A stretch of 64,000 bases of DNA from Lotus japonicus (Eukaryota; Streptophyta; Magnoliopsida; Fabales; Fabaceae). Location: contig NC_080042.1 of the NCBI RefSeq assembly GCF_012489685.1, positions 54,984,066 to 55,048,065 on the forward strand, in the 5' to 3' direction. The notes beneath the pieces were generated by a model. That model was not told the DNA's origin. It saw only the letters and a list, made by a program, of their open reading frames with translations, and made no database searches. The position numbers were made by a program, and so were the translations under genes. Each line of letters opens with the position of its first letter. Position 1 is the first letter of the stretch. This document shows positions 11,086 to 23,184 of the stretch, piece after piece.

Positions 11086-12592
11086 TATTGACAAATGGGC
11101 CCTATCAGAACTTAAAGGTTGGGTTTGATAGAGGAAGGAATTAGAGAGAGCATCAAAAGAAGGAAAAAGAACAAGGGACACAAGGAGGTATTAGCATTGG
11201 AGTTGAACTACCTAGCTTTTGGTGGTTTGAGTATAATGGGGGGCTTTCAGTTTTCTATCTTTGTTTCTTTTTTATGGGTCAAGTAAAGAGTTTTGTATCT
11301 TTGTTGTTGTTGTGGAAAGTTCTCAAGAGAGTTTTGAATGGGCGTGATTGGGTTAATAGATAGATAGATAATGGCAATGGTGCTGGTGCCATGAGTTCAA
11401 AAGGGAAAGTCACAGAGTGGAGAGGATCACAGCAAGCAAAAGCAAACATCCGAAACGATGAAAAGTAGCAACAGAAAGGAGAAAATACTAAAAAGTCAAG
11501 AGAGTGTGGGTACTGCTGTGAATGAGACGCTTCAGTTTGTTGTTTTTCATTTCTAAGCTCTTTTCATGAGTAATGATTTATTCACATTTTATTTTCTCTT
11601 TTATTTTATTTTCACTTATTTTTTATCATATTTTTCTAGATTTTTTTATTACATCACAAGTGGTATCACTCATTTTTCTTTATTTACTTCTTATCTTATC
11701 CAAGTGTTGGTGGAATATGTAGGTGAACCAAGTATTATTCTTTTTTAATATGTGAGGCTTGCAGCAGGAGCAGCAGCATCGTTGTAATTTTGATGTGTCC
11801 TATTGACAAGTCGGAAAAAGAGAGAGAGGAGAGGTGTAATTAAGTGCATGATTAGAGAGGGGGTGTCATGATTGTACTGCTTCTGAAAAACGCGGCTCTG
11901 AGAATTTTAACCCAATTTTTATTTCTTTTATGGTTTATTCTGTGGCTTTTGGGGTTGAAGTCCATTCAATGTTTGTTATATGTTTCTGCTGTTTAGGAAG
12001 TGAGAAAAAGAATCAGAAGAGAGAGAGAGAAAGAGACACAGGTTCCCGTGCAGAACGAGGGCGCGGAGACTGAGAGTGTGTGAGTGAGGTTTGGGGAAAG
12101 ATGGAAGTGGTGTTGTTTGTTTTTGGGTTTGTCAGTAGAGATGGAGACTGCACGAATCGATGGCTCTGCTCCAATGCACATATGACAACAAATTTTATCA
12201 GATTTTGACATATTAAGATTTATTTTTGCTCTTATTATTTTTCAATTTAATTTGTATAGGGGTTGTCTAAATGATCTAACCCGAAAAAATTAGGAACTAA
12301 TCAATTTGGGATGTTAACCTAATTTTTTTCAATTTTATATAGAAAAACTTTTACATGACAACTTCTTAGTATTTATAAATATTTCAATGAGTTTAGCTTA
12401 AATATGTTTTAGGTCCGTCTATTTTAGAGAGCCTTTGATTTAGACTCTCAAACGTTTTTATTTTGGCATACATCCTTAAATGAAAAATAATAAGGTGCTT
12501 TTGGTCCTTATCGTTGAGGTCCCTAAAAAATAATAAGGTGCTTTTGTTTACTAATGTAATGCGTTGTAGGATACACATCTTCAATGTCTGTT
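11086..12592. promoter_or_regulatory. Upstream region of the trihelix gene with microsatellites
   Basis: This is the presumed promoter and 5' UTR of the trihelix gene. It contains a short GATA repeat (about 11358-11374) and a GA-rich run (12018-12036). No TATA box is clear enough to assign. From about 12395 to 12540 the text around 'gcttaaatatgttttaggtcc' and 'ttttggtccttatcg' resembles legume dispersed repeats related to the foldback family. No coding sequence seen. Confidence 0.4.
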
Positions 12593-13062
12593 TGTATCTC
12601 ATGGAAGACACTCTCCATGTTTTACGAGACTACAACTTCAGTCACGATATTTGGATTTGCATCCTTCCCACACCTCTTCATCATGACTTCTTCAGACTTC
12701 CTCTTCATGATTGGAACCATAATAACATCAAACACACATCACTCCTTACTGTTGATGGTGCCCCTGGGTGATCCTATTTGTTGTTACCTATTGGCACTTA
12801 TGGCATTGAAGGAACATGTTAGTTTTCCAAAACAAAATTATGCATGTTACTCGTCTATTCTCTTGGTTGCAAGATTTTTCTGCTGCCGAATATGAAGCCT
12901 GGATAAAGCTTCGTTCCCTGCAATTTCCTAGTCACCAACGTATTCCCAAAGACTTAAGATGGCTGCCCCCGCCTCCCAATATCACGAAAATTAACACGGG
13001 TAGAAGTGTTGTTACAAACTCAGGCTTAACTTCAGCAGGTGGTCTGGCCAGGACCATACTTG
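12593..13062 (+). pseudogene. LINE ORF2 tail (RNase H region), left half, unit 1
   Basis: Broken frames give the C-terminal part of a plant LINE ORF2 protein. There is a 'FSHDIWICILPTPLHHDFF' segment from the zinc-knuckle/linker zone, then 'PKDLRWLPPPPNITKINT', the usual lead-in to the RNase H domain, then 'NSGLTSAGGLAR'. Several frameshifts and stops are present. The sequence stops at 13062 where an LTR-type element enters and resumes at 15228, so this and the entry at 15228-15572 were once continuous. Confidence 0.75.
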
Positions 13063-15222
13063 TGTTAAGTTCATACACTAGATACATCATTTATCTTATT
13101 TTGAATAGTAACAATTTTGAAGAGTATAAGGGTTACAGTTAAATATTTCATATCAATTATATTTCAAGAAACAACATTTATGACTACACCCCTCATCGTC
13201 TGATGTTCAAAGTGCAAAACAATGCAAGAACACATCCATTCAAAAGAAAAAAAAGGTCATAACTACAAGATAGTCTGCACTAGCGAAGAAATGTCATATC
13301 TACTAGATCGTCTGCCAGAAGAGAAGACTACACTCAGTGAAGAAATTCATCGTCTATCTTGAAGCTGACCAATGAAGACAATGTCTAGAGAAAGAGCGCA
13401 ATGTTCAAATTGAAGATATCTCTCTAACATTAATGAGAAGAAAGTCAAGTGCAAAGAATCACGTAATACTTTACAAAACACATTGATCAAGGAAACAAGT
13501 ACAACGCTTTTGCTACCCAAGTTTTCTCCTTCTCTCATGGAAGGAATGGAATAAAATTTATCGTCTATAGAGCTCTACCTTGATATGACAATAAAGCTTC
13601 ATCTAAACAAATTCATTTCCTAAGACGAAGCCACAAGCATTTGGTAAAAAATTATTGTCTAGCTCCATGTGACCAATAGAAAGAAGGAAAGAAGAATGAT
13701 CGAAGCAGAAAAACTGTCTGACAAAAAGGAAGAATGATGAAGCAGAAAGAATCATATAAATGAAAGGCGTTAATCATGAAAAGAAAGCTGCAGTGTCTGA
13801 AAGATGAACCTTACATAGAAATTGGAAAAGAGTTCATCATAACTTCTTGAAGAAGTCTTGAAAGACAAGATCAAATGTTCCGACAAAGTACAATGCAGAA
13901 AATGAAAGCACATTGATCGAGGAAACAATGACAACGCTTTTTGCTACCCAAGTTTCCTCATTCTCTCATCGAAGGAATGGAATAAAATTTATCGTCCATA
14001 GAGCTCTACCTTGATATGACAATAAAACTTCATCTAAACAAATTCATTTCCTAAGAAGAAGCCACAAGCATTTGGTAAAAAATTATTGTCTAGCTCCACA
14101 TGACCAATAGAAAGAAGGAAAGAAGAATGATCGAAGCAGAAAAACTGTCTGACAAAAAGGAAGAATGATGAAGCAGAAAGAATCATATAAATGAAAGACG
14201 TTAATGATGAAAAGAAAGCTGCAGTGTCTGAAGGATGAACCTTACATAAAAGTTGGAAAAGAGTTCATAATAGCTTATTGAAGAAGTCTTGAAAGACAAG
14301 ATCATATGTTCCGACAAAGTACAATGCAGAAAATGAAAGTACAAGGGTGTCACTATCAATTTACCATATTTTCACACCACTAGATAGAAGTTCAGACATA
14401 TGCTACCTACTAGATGATAGACTACATCTTTTTGGCAAAATATCTTTATCAAACAATACTATGCATTTAATGTATCTGACACATGTACACAATGTACTGT
14501 ATGATACAACAACTAATAGCTCTGTAAAGAATACGTTTCATCAACTATCTCTCATCTCACAGAAGATTCAGAAGTATAAAGGGAAAAATATGAAGACATT
14601 GCAAACAAGCTTTCGGAACACATTATAGAGTAGATCATCTTCATTGTCTGCTTCAACATGAAGAGAAGATTTTCGTAAGAGTCAAATATTTCATTTCATC
14701 TCTCATGTAATAGAACATAAAGTATAGTCTTAGAGAAGAGAAATTCGTAGAAGTAAACGATCTTGTGAAAGATTGTTTAAGGAGAAGTCCTATATACTTT
14801 GTAAGGAGAAGTCCTACTAATACTTGTAAGAATAAGTCCAGATGATACTTGTTAATGCCTGAAGAGGCAATGGAAAAAGAATACTTGACAATTGGCTAAA
14901 GAATACTTGTTTTTCATGGAGAGATAGTGGTGAAAGAATACTCCACAATGCTTGAAGAGGCATAAAAATAATACTTGTAAGTTGAAGTCCTCGATACTTT
15001 GTTAGTGAAATCTTGATATAGCCAAGTACAGGATGTAGCTCTATCGTTCTGGGGATGAATCAGGATAAAATGTGGTGTCTCTTGATTCTTTCTCTCCACT
15101 CATGTTTTCGCTGCACCAAACGATCTCAAAGAAGGCGATAAAACTTTCAATCGTTTGAAAAACCAAGTTTTTGGGTGACACAATTCAAACCCTCTTTTCT
15201 TGTGCTGCTTTTTATCATCTCA
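13063..15222 (+). mobile_element. Solo LTR-like element, unit 1 (with internal duplication)
   Basis: It begins TGTTAAGTTC and ends CATCTCA (TG...CA) and is flanked by perfect 5-bp direct repeats ACTTG (13058-13062 and 15223-15227). No retroviral gene is inside. The 3' part (about 15040-15200) has the 'gataaaat...aatcgtttgaaaa...acacaattcaaaccc...cttgtg' text typical of the R/U5 end of legume SIRE-type copia LTRs. Hence solo LTR, the product of recombination between two LTRs. A block of about 430 bp (13481-13907) is repeated in tandem at 13911-14340; the sister copy at 15703-17413 has it only once. Confidence 0.75.
13481..14340 (+). repeat. Tandem duplication of about 430 bp within the solo LTR
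   Basis: Two adjacent copies start 'cattgatc.aggaaacaa.' and run through 'cgaagcagaaaaactgtctg' to 'acaatgcagaaaatgaaag'. They differ at scattered bases. The equivalent region of the sister element (about 16115-16540) is single, so the tandem copy arose after, or was lost from one side of, the larger segmental duplication. Confidence 0.85.
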
Positions 15223-15227
15223 ACTTG

Positions 15228-15572
15228 TAAGTGACTTTTTTCGTTTTTCAGCCAATGTTGTTAAGGGAAGTATTACCTGTGTTGAGTTTTGGGGTGCGTT
15301 CCATGACCTCCAAACAACAATAATTTGGGGCCTAAAACAGATCATTCTCTCTTGCGACTCCAAGGTTGTCGTTGAGCTTTTGAATGGACGCGATATGCCT
15401 TTCCACCTTCAACACCACTTGATCTCTGCTTTCAAGAGATCCATGTCTATGTTAGATTGTTGTTGTGTGAGTCATGACTACAGAGAAACTAACAAGGTGG
15501 CATAAACTATAGTCTGTCGTGGTCAATGTGACAGCCTTGGAGTTCACCTCCATGCCTCACCTTCAGTCACGA
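15228..15572 (+). pseudogene. LINE RNase H domain, right half, unit 1
   Basis: This continues the LINE fragment interrupted at 13062. The frame reads 'FSANVVKGSITCVEFWGAF', then 'LSCDSKVVVELLNG' (RNase H core with the acidic D in 'CDSK'), then 'SHDYRETNKVA' ending in a stop. The order and spacing match the C-terminus of plant LINE ORF2. It is decayed and cannot encode a working domain. It joins directly to the second unit of the segmental duplication. Confidence 0.75.
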
Positions 15573-15702
15573 TATTTGGATCTGTATCCTTCACACTCCT
15601 CTTCTTCATGACTTCTTCAGACTTCCTCTTGATGATTGAATCCATAACAACATCAAACTCAGGCTTAATTTTAGTAGGTGGTATGGCCAGGGACCATACT
15701 TG
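15573..15702 (+). pseudogene. LINE fragment, left half, unit 2 (internally deleted)
   Basis: 'Tcagtcacgatatttgg' here matches 12638, and 'aactcaggcttaatttt' at 15655 matches 13017, so the unit repeats the left LINE fragment. About 300 bp between the two landmarks is missing compared with unit 1. It is followed by the second copy of the solo LTR at the same target site. Confidence 0.75.
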
Positions 15703-17413
15703 TGTTAAGTTCAATTGCTAGATACATTATTTATCATATTCTGAATAGTAACAATTTTGAAGAGTATAAGTGTAATGGTTAAATATTTCATATGAATTAT
15801 ATTTTAGGAAACAACACTTATGACTCACATCCCTCATTGTTTGATGTTCAAAGTGCAAAACAATACAAGAAAACAGTTCATTCTAAAGAAGAAAGGTCAA
15901 AACTACAAGATAATTTGTACTAGTGAAGTAATGTCATATCTACTAGATCGTCTGCCAGAAGAGAAGACTACACTCAGTGAAAAAATTCATCGTCTATCGC
16001 GAAGCTGACCAATGAAGACAATGTCTAGAGAAAGAGTATCATGTTCAAATTGAAGATATCTCTCTAACATTCATGAGAAGAAAGTCAAGTGAAAAGAATC
16101 ACGTAATACTCTACAAAGCACATTGATTAAGGAAATAAGTACAACGCTTTTGCTACCCAAGTTTCCTCCTTCTCTCATGTAAGGAATGGAATAAAATTTA
16201 TCGTCTACAGAGCTCTACCTTGATATGACAAAGCTTCATCTAAACAAATTCATTTCCTAGCCACAAGAATTTGGTAAAAAATTATTGTCTAGCTCCATAT
16301 GACCAATAGATAGAAGGAAAAAAGAATGATCGAAGCAGAAAAACCGTCTAACAAAAGGAAGAATGATGAAGCAGAAAGAATCATATAAATGAAAGATGTT
16401 AATCATCGAAAGAAAGCTGCAGTGTCTGAAAAATGAACCTTACACAAAAATTGGAAAAGAGTTCAGAATAGCTTCTTGAAGAAGTCTTGAAAGACAAGAT
16501 CATATGTTCCGACAAAGTCCAATGCAGAAAGTGAAAGTACAATGGTGTCACTATCAATTTACCATATCTTCACACCAACGGATAGAAGTTCAGACATATG
16601 CTACCTACTAGATGACATACTACATCTTTTTGGCAAAAGATCTTTATCAAACAATATTATGCATTTAATGTATCTGACACATGTACCGTATGATCCAACG
16701 ACTAGAAGCTTTGTGAAGAATACGTTCCAACAACTATCTCTCATCTCACATAAGATTCGGAACTATAAAGGGAAAGATATGAAGACATTGCAAGCAAGCT
16801 TTCAGAACACATTATAGAGAAGATCATCTTCACCGTCCGCTTCAACATGAAAAGAAGATTTTCGTAAGAGTCAAATCTTTCATTTAATCTCTCATGTAAT
16901 ATAACATAAAGTATAGTCTTAGATAAGAGAAATTCGTAGAAGTAAATGATCCTGTGAAAGATTGTTTAAGGAGAAGTCATATATACTTTGTAAGGAGAAG
17001 TCCTACTAATACTTGTAAGAAGAAGTCCATATAATACTTGTTAATACCTGAAGAGGTAGTGGAAAAAGAATACTTGACAATTGGCTAAAGAATACTTGTT
17101 TTTCCTGGAGAGGCAGTGGTGAAAGAATACTCAATAATGCCTGAAGAGGTTTGGACAATATTACTTGTAAGTTGAAGTCCTTAATACTTTGTTAGTGAAA
17201 TCTTGGTATAGCCAAGGACTGGATGTAGCCCTAATGTTCTGGGGGTGAACCAGGATAAAATGTGGTGTCTCTTGATTCTTTCTCTCCACTTGTGTTTCCG
17301 CTACACCAAACGATCTCAAAGAAGGCGATAAAACTTTCAATCGTTTGAATATTCAAGTTTTAGGGTGGCACAATTCAAACCTCTCTTTCTTGTGCTGCTT
17401 TCTGATCATCTCA
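15703..17413 (+). mobile_element. Solo LTR-like element, unit 2
   Basis: Same element as 13063-15222, again bounded by ACTTG on both sides (15698-15702 and 17414-17418) and again starting TGTTAAGTTC and ending ATCATCTCA. Because the target site and its duplication are identical in both units, this is a copy made by segmental duplication and not an independent insertion. It is 1711 bp, shorter than unit 1 mainly because it lacks the internal 430-bp repeat. Confidence 0.8.
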
Positions 17414-17418
17414 ACTTG

Positions 17419-17770
17419 TAAGTGGTTTTTTTTTTTCGTTTTTCAGCCAATGTTGTCAAGAGAAGTATTACCTGTGTTAAGTTTTGGGGTGTGTTCCATG
17501 ACCTCCAAACAACAATAAATTGGGGCCTAAAACGAATCATTCTCTCTTGTGACTCCAAGGTTGTCGTTGAGCTTTTGAATGAGCGCGATATGCCTTTTCC
17601 ACCTTCAACACCACTTGATATCTGCTTTCAAGAGATTCATGTCTATGTTAGATTATTGTTGTGTGAGTTATGACTACAAAGAAACTAACAAGGTGGCATA
17701 AACTATAATCCGTCGTGATCAATCTGACAACCTTGGAGTTCACCAGCACCTCCCATGCCTCACCCCCTCC
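17419..17770 (+). pseudogene. LINE RNase H domain, right half, unit 2
   Basis: The text repeats the 15228-15540 fragment: 'FSANVVKRSITCVKFWGVF' and 'LSCDSKVVVELLNERD' are recognisable, followed by frameshifts and a stop. Its tail extends into 'cctcaccccctccggtgg', beyond the point where unit 1 is cut by the duplication junction, so this is closer to the original 3' end of the LINE. Confidence 0.7.
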
Positions 17771-20700
17771 GGTGGTTATAAATGTTATGCTTTTTTTTTA
17801 TAGAGTTTGTGGTACCACATGGCGCATAATAGTTGCGCCTATTTATGCTTTGCTTCTCTTGTCACTCTAGATATTTTTTTTTGTACATCGGAAAATATTG
17901 TCACTTCTAGGTTTACCCCTTCCTATTTGATAAAAAAAAGAAAAAAATATTCCACTATTAAAACACCGTTTCGTTTGTTTTTCCTCTTGTAAAAAATAAA
18001 GACCGTCTCAGATTCTCGGCTACTTTTGGCACGTTTATCTTTCGTTCCTCTTGTTCTCTCTCAACTTGGTCTTCCCGTGGTGCTTACTCTTCAGTCATAA
18101 CTTGCGATCTCTCACTCTCTCAGTTTCAGATATCAATACCAAACGGTTCTCGTATTTAATTTGTGAGCTTCCATTTTCCCCCTTTCTATTTTCGTGTATT
18201 TTCTCTGATTTTCTTTGAAGATTATTTGATCACTTTTGATTGTAAGAGATTATTACTCTTTCACTCATGGAATTATTTGTATTTTCGTCTTCATAGAAAC
18301 TTTAGGTTCCTGTGTGGTTCATGCTGCTAGTAATTTTGGCTTTTTCATTTTTGGATTGAAAGTGGCAGTGTTAATCGTTAGTGATACCACTTTTAGGCGT
18401 GTTCTGTAGTCTTATCTTGAATTGAACCTAAATTTGCTAGCTATAATCTGCATTTAAATTAGGGAAAAATGCATTTGAGGAAGTTGGAGCACTTTTCTAT
18501 GATAAGAGGCTTGAACTAGAAATTTCACTGCCAATTTAGTCAAGAACCATCATTGAGAAGTGTTCTTCTATCAGACCCTTGGTAGTTAGTATAGTTCAAC
18601 TTGAAATATCAACCATCATTTAGGAGAAGCATGCTATTGATGTGTCAAATATATAAAACATTTTGTTCTGCTAATCCTTGCTGTGGATTGTTCATAGCGC
18701 AGTTGTAGTCATATGTTACAATGACCTTTTTTTTTTCAAAAGGAAAATATATATTGATGAGGATAATGTGAAAGATTTACAACCCTCCTCTATAGGGCAC
18801 AAAAACCAGCAAAGCCAGATATGGGAATGACCCTTTCCAGAGTTAAAACTGCCATTAGATAATATATATTGATCTCTATGACTAAAATTTCATAAATGTA
18901 ATATGGAGAAGAGTAAGGATTCTATGGCTTTGAGACTAAAAAAGTATGCCTTTTCCTTCATGACAATAGTAACATCTTTTGAACTTGGCTTCATTTTAAG
19001 CATTTGTAGTTATGCATCTATGGATTTTAAATCCACTGCTTATATTCGCTTTTTAATGTACTATACCCTCTATTTCCAGTTCATTTTCCTTTTACTGCCT
19101 TGTTTTTTACTGTTCAATCCAATCGTTTCCATTTGTTTTGTATAATCTTCATTACAATCTTTAGGTGCTTTCTGTTATGTGATCTGGAATGCAAGGTTGA
19201 CAAAAGAGAAACAAAGAAACAATCTTAGCTGGGACTGGGAGTTCATGTATATATGTAAAATTAAAGTTTAAGCCTTAAGGTACATTGAATCATTTAGTTG
19301 TTCTCATATTTCTTAATTTTTATACATATTGATGCTCAACCTCTTTCATGTCATTATCTGTTGTTTAACGAGCATAAACTTTGGTTTCCCTTTGGTTCTT
19401 ATTGTTGGAAAATTATGTAGAAATTGGTCATCTGTACTAGTTGTTGTAGTCAGTCTTGTATATGTAGAAATTGGTCTTCTACTTGTATGTGTTTTTTTTC
19501 TGGTTCTGATGTCAGTCTTCAATGCTTTCAAATGTCGTTTATAAATGTAAATCAAAAGATAGGCAAAATAAACTTCTTCTCTGTAAAACAGAAGATCAGA
19601 ATTCAGAACAGATCATCATAGAAATTGGTCTTCTACTTGATTTTACTTTTAAGAATTATACTTTGTTAGTTTGATTATTAAAATTAAAATCGGTGTTTAA
19701 TCTTATTAATCCAATTATCCAAGTGAGATAACATGTTATATTTTAGCATTGAAGTTTCTTACTTGTTATTACTATTTGTAACAGTAAGACACTCCTTTAT
19801 GCTTTTGGAAGATTGAATTTGTCTCTTTTATTTTATTGGCATAAACCTCCATTCATGCTTTGAACTAATACTGTCTAATCTCTATAGTATACATAAAGTA
19901 AATGCTTCAGGTATTCGGTCATGAACAATCGTCTCTGGTTGATTCAGGGTGTGAAAGCTTGTTGATTCACGGAGTGAAATTTGCTTCTTTTGAGACAAAT
20001 GTGAAGATGATCTAAAAGATAAGCATTCCCAACCCCTTCTGTATTCAATTGTTTCACACCCTGATGACTTAACCTCTTTATTTAGAACATGAAAATTTTC
20101 AATTTAACTTCCTCTCGTCTTTATGCTTGCACAACCTTTTCTGATTTTCCATTATCACATGATTGTAGACTGTGAAAATGATCTTGCTCTTAAAATATAT
20201 TTTTTTCAAAAATAAAAATGAATTTATTCGTAATAATCTGAAGCTTGAGAAACACCCTTTCTCAATTAAAAAATATATATCAAAGCCAAAATAAGTATTG
20301 TTTGGTCCCTTTGATCTAGTGTTTAAGTTATCGTACCCAAGGAACTTAGATATGAAATTCTAATTCTAAGAGATGTGTTCATTTTCTAGGCAATTAAAGA
20401 GTTTATTTATTGATTGTGAGCATGCATGTAAATAAAGAAAACACAAAATATAATTTTGAAATTAGATCAACCAGGTTACCTAGATGTGACCATCAATAGG
20501 TGTGTTGGAGTGGATAAGCATGAAGTGCAGGGAAGCTACCTAAGGGATGTTAACTAGTCCATCACCTAACCGAATTGGAAATATTTGAAAGGCTGTAAAT
20601 TGACACCTTAGCTAGAGGCGAGCTAAAATACTACGGTTGATCAAGTAGCAATACAGAAATCAGCGCAGAAAGTAAGCCCCAATCAATACTGAAACTAATG

Positions 20701-21520
20701 CTATAAAACTAAAAGCCGAGGTTCATATCATCTTTTACATCATAATCTTATAAGAGGTTGCTTAGCTACTTATCATAAAAATGAAGAACAAAACAATTCT
20801 AATCATAGCTTGCAAAATGAAAACATGGGAGAAGATTGCATCTGGTGTAGTCTTTGCCTAAGCACCTCTTAATCTACAGCCAATGAACCCGCAATAGGAT
20901 TTCGTCTCGTCTACGACCTTTCTATTCGTGTGATCTCGCTGAACTCATTTTTTTTTTGTCATGTCTTCTTTTATAACTTATTTTCACAACTTTTCGAGTA
21001 AGGGTTGTGAACGTCCGAACGTCGGTGAATGCCACGCACTTCAACCGTGCTTCATGACTGTGCCACTATTACCATGACCTTGCGCTCTCCTTGATTGATC
21101 ACCGCAGTTGTGTCTACCATCAACATGCCCACTCTCTTGCCCTTTTTGTAACACGTTCAGCTTTTTGCTATGTTTTCCATGTTTTTTCTTTTTTTTCCAA
21201 TTTTTCACTCGATTATTCAAAAAAAAGAGTCACTTGAAACATAGTTTATTGCACAATTATCATGAAAACCTGAGTTGTACAAAGAAAAGACAACGCAACT
21301 GTTTTTTTTTTTTTTTTCACTTTGAGCAGAATAAAACGATTCCTCAACAAGAAAATGAGTAAAAACTGAGCTAAAAAATAATTGTAAGACAGTTAGAGCA
21401 AAAATAACGTCGTCATTTCATCATCGAGGGGCCACCGCTGGCGAACTCCCTGGCGGCGGAAGTCTCCTTTTCTTTTTCTGCCTCTTCTCCTGCTTTCACA
21501 CTTTGAATACTCGTACGTAA
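17771..21520. other. Long AT-rich region without a convincing gene
   Basis: No long frame is present. Around 18000-18180 the sequence is pyrimidine-rich and looks like a plant 5' UTR followed by a possible donor, but no coding exon follows that I can identify. A poly-T-led segment at about 18727-18850 reads, on the minus strand, like a LINE 3' end with a poly(A) tail. The block 20300-20760 looks like repetitive, possibly LTR-derived DNA but was not classified. Several T-runs (20947, 21300) mark likely old retroposed ends. Confidence 0.35.
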
Positions 21521-21860
21521 TAATTGTTCAATTACTTTGTCTCTTAAACAAGTTAAACACTTCTTTTCTTACAAGATTGTCAATAATGTATATGCAGGTG
21601 GAGATTTCACCGAGCAATCATCATTGTCAGATTGAGGGGCAAAAAAACGCAGTGTGTCAACACTCGTCAGTTATAATTGTTCAATTTCTTTGTATCTTTC
21701 ACAAGTTAAATACTTCTTTTCTTTTAAGATTGTCAATAATGTATATGCAGGTGGGGGTTTCGCCGTGCAATCATCACTGTCAGATAGAGGGACAAAGAAA
21801 CGCAAGAGTGTATTTGCGGGTAATGCTTTTCCATCTTCAAACAAGTGAATTGTTGGATTT
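21521..21860 (+). repeat. 153-bp tandem duplication containing an exon-like unit
   Basis: 'Taattgttca' at 21521 and 21674 opens two tandem copies of about 153 bp. Each contains a polypyrimidine stretch, 'gtatatgcag' (an acceptor-like site) and then an exon-like segment. In the second copy this reads GGGFAVQSSLSDRGTKKRKS and ends after 'FPSSNK' with a stop. In the first copy the corresponding frame has a stop in the 'SLSD' phrase. It may be the last exon of a lost gene. The protein family is not recognised. Confidence 0.45.
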
Positions 21861-21920
21861 GTAATACTTAGTTTGAAAGTGAGTTGAAAAGGTTAGCACA
21901 TTTTCAATGCAATTTTTTTT

Positions 21921-22463
21921 AGGCTTAATTATGACTTTGGTCCCCGACGTTTACCAAAGTCACGATTTTGGTCCCCACCTAATTTAATTACATGGATGGT
22001 CCCCGACGTTGTAGGTCGTGTGCAACGTTAGTCCTACGGTTTATTTCTTAATGGAGGAGGCTTACGTGGACGTCTAGTTTGAGAGAAAAAGGAGATCTGA
22101 GGATAGAGGGAAGCACGTGAGTATCACGTGAACTCACATGAACCTTATATGAACCCATTATACCGAAATCTGAAACCCTAGGGATCTAAATCGCGTTACC
22201 TTCTTCGTTCCAGGGAGGTCAGGGGTTTGGGTATAATGAGTTCAGATAAGGGTCACGTGAACTCACGTGCTTCCCTCTCTCCTCATACCTCCTTTCTCTC
22301 TCCAACTGGACGTCCACGTAAGCCTCCTCCATTAAGAAATAAACGGTAGGACTAACGTTGCACACGACCTACAACGTCAGGGACCATCCACGTAATTAAA
22401 TTAGGTGGGGGACCAAAATTGTGGCATTGGTAAACGCCGAGGACCAAAGTTGCAATTAAGCCT
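21921..22463. mobile_element. 543-bp foldback (long terminal inverted repeat) element
   Basis: It begins AGGCTTAATT and ends AATTAAGCCT. The two arms (about 21921-22164 and 22230-22463) are inverted copies over roughly 235-245 bp with scattered mismatches, leaving a loop of about 65 bp. Shared landmarks are 'ctttggtcc', 'cctaatttaattac.tggatggtccc', 'gttgtaggtcgtgtgcaacg' and 'gaggaggcttacgtggacgtc'. It sits in a T-run, so the target duplication cannot be read. No frame is present. Four CACGTG palindromes lie in the inner arms (22114, 22125, 22254, 22264). The transcript of such an element would form a long hairpin. Confidence 0.8.
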
Positions 22464-22629
22464 TTTTTTAAAAAGCAACAAGTTTGTCATATTAATAAAA
22501 AAAACATTTACTTTTAACACAACTTTAATATAAACATACACTTAATATATAGTAGTTTATGCTACATGTTCGTTTTCTTTCTCACACCATTATCACCTTT
22601 TAAAATACAGGATTTACAAGGCAGTTTCA

Positions 22630-22661
22630 AATATATATATATATATACATATTTTTTTTTT

Positions 22662-22710
<49 letters not shown>
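22630..22710. repeat. (AT)n microsatellite, two blocks
   Basis: Alternating A and T from 22631 to 22648 and from 22664 to 22709, separated by a short T-run. Simple sequence repeat only. Confidence 0.95.
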
Positions 22711-22712
<2 letters not shown>

Positions 22713-23184
22713 ATATAGATAGATAATTTTTGTTTAGGATTTATTTAATATAAAAATTCGGGTTTACAATTAAATTGGTTTGTATATTGTAAGTCGGTTC
22801 AATTTTCATCACACCCTGGAAAAACAAGTTTGATTATTGTTTTTGCGTTTAGCAAATGTTGGAATTAGTACCCCTTGCTTGAAGGCGGACTTTGTGTAAC
22901 ATTGCTTAGTGGCAGGTAAGAGTTGACGTGACACGTCATGCATAATTTTCAATTAAAATTTAATCTTCACATTTATAACTAATAATTAAATTTATATTAT
23001 TCATTAAAAATTCTTTAATTCTTGATTTTAGAAATCTTTGGTCCCCAAATAAACACAATAAAAAATCCTTAATCCCTCATTCAATATCTCAAGTTCTTTA
23101 TCAATGTTCTTCCCATCATGGACCTCAACCCAGAAAAATGCAGCCACTTAACAAAAACACCCATCAAATTGACCCCATTACCTA
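22711..23184. other. AT-rich spacer
   Basis: Nothing recognisable as gene, repeat or regulatory element beyond base composition. Confidence 0.4.

Noticed and set aside
11085..11181. N-terminal extension of the trihelix protein by 32 residues
   Set aside because: The longer frame begins with GTG; the first ATG in frame is at 11085 and is followed by a typical start MGDKGD.
12593..17770. CRISPR-like array suggested by repeated blocks
   Set aside because: Repeats are hundreds of bases long, diverged, and derived from retroelements; the DNA is eukaryotic.
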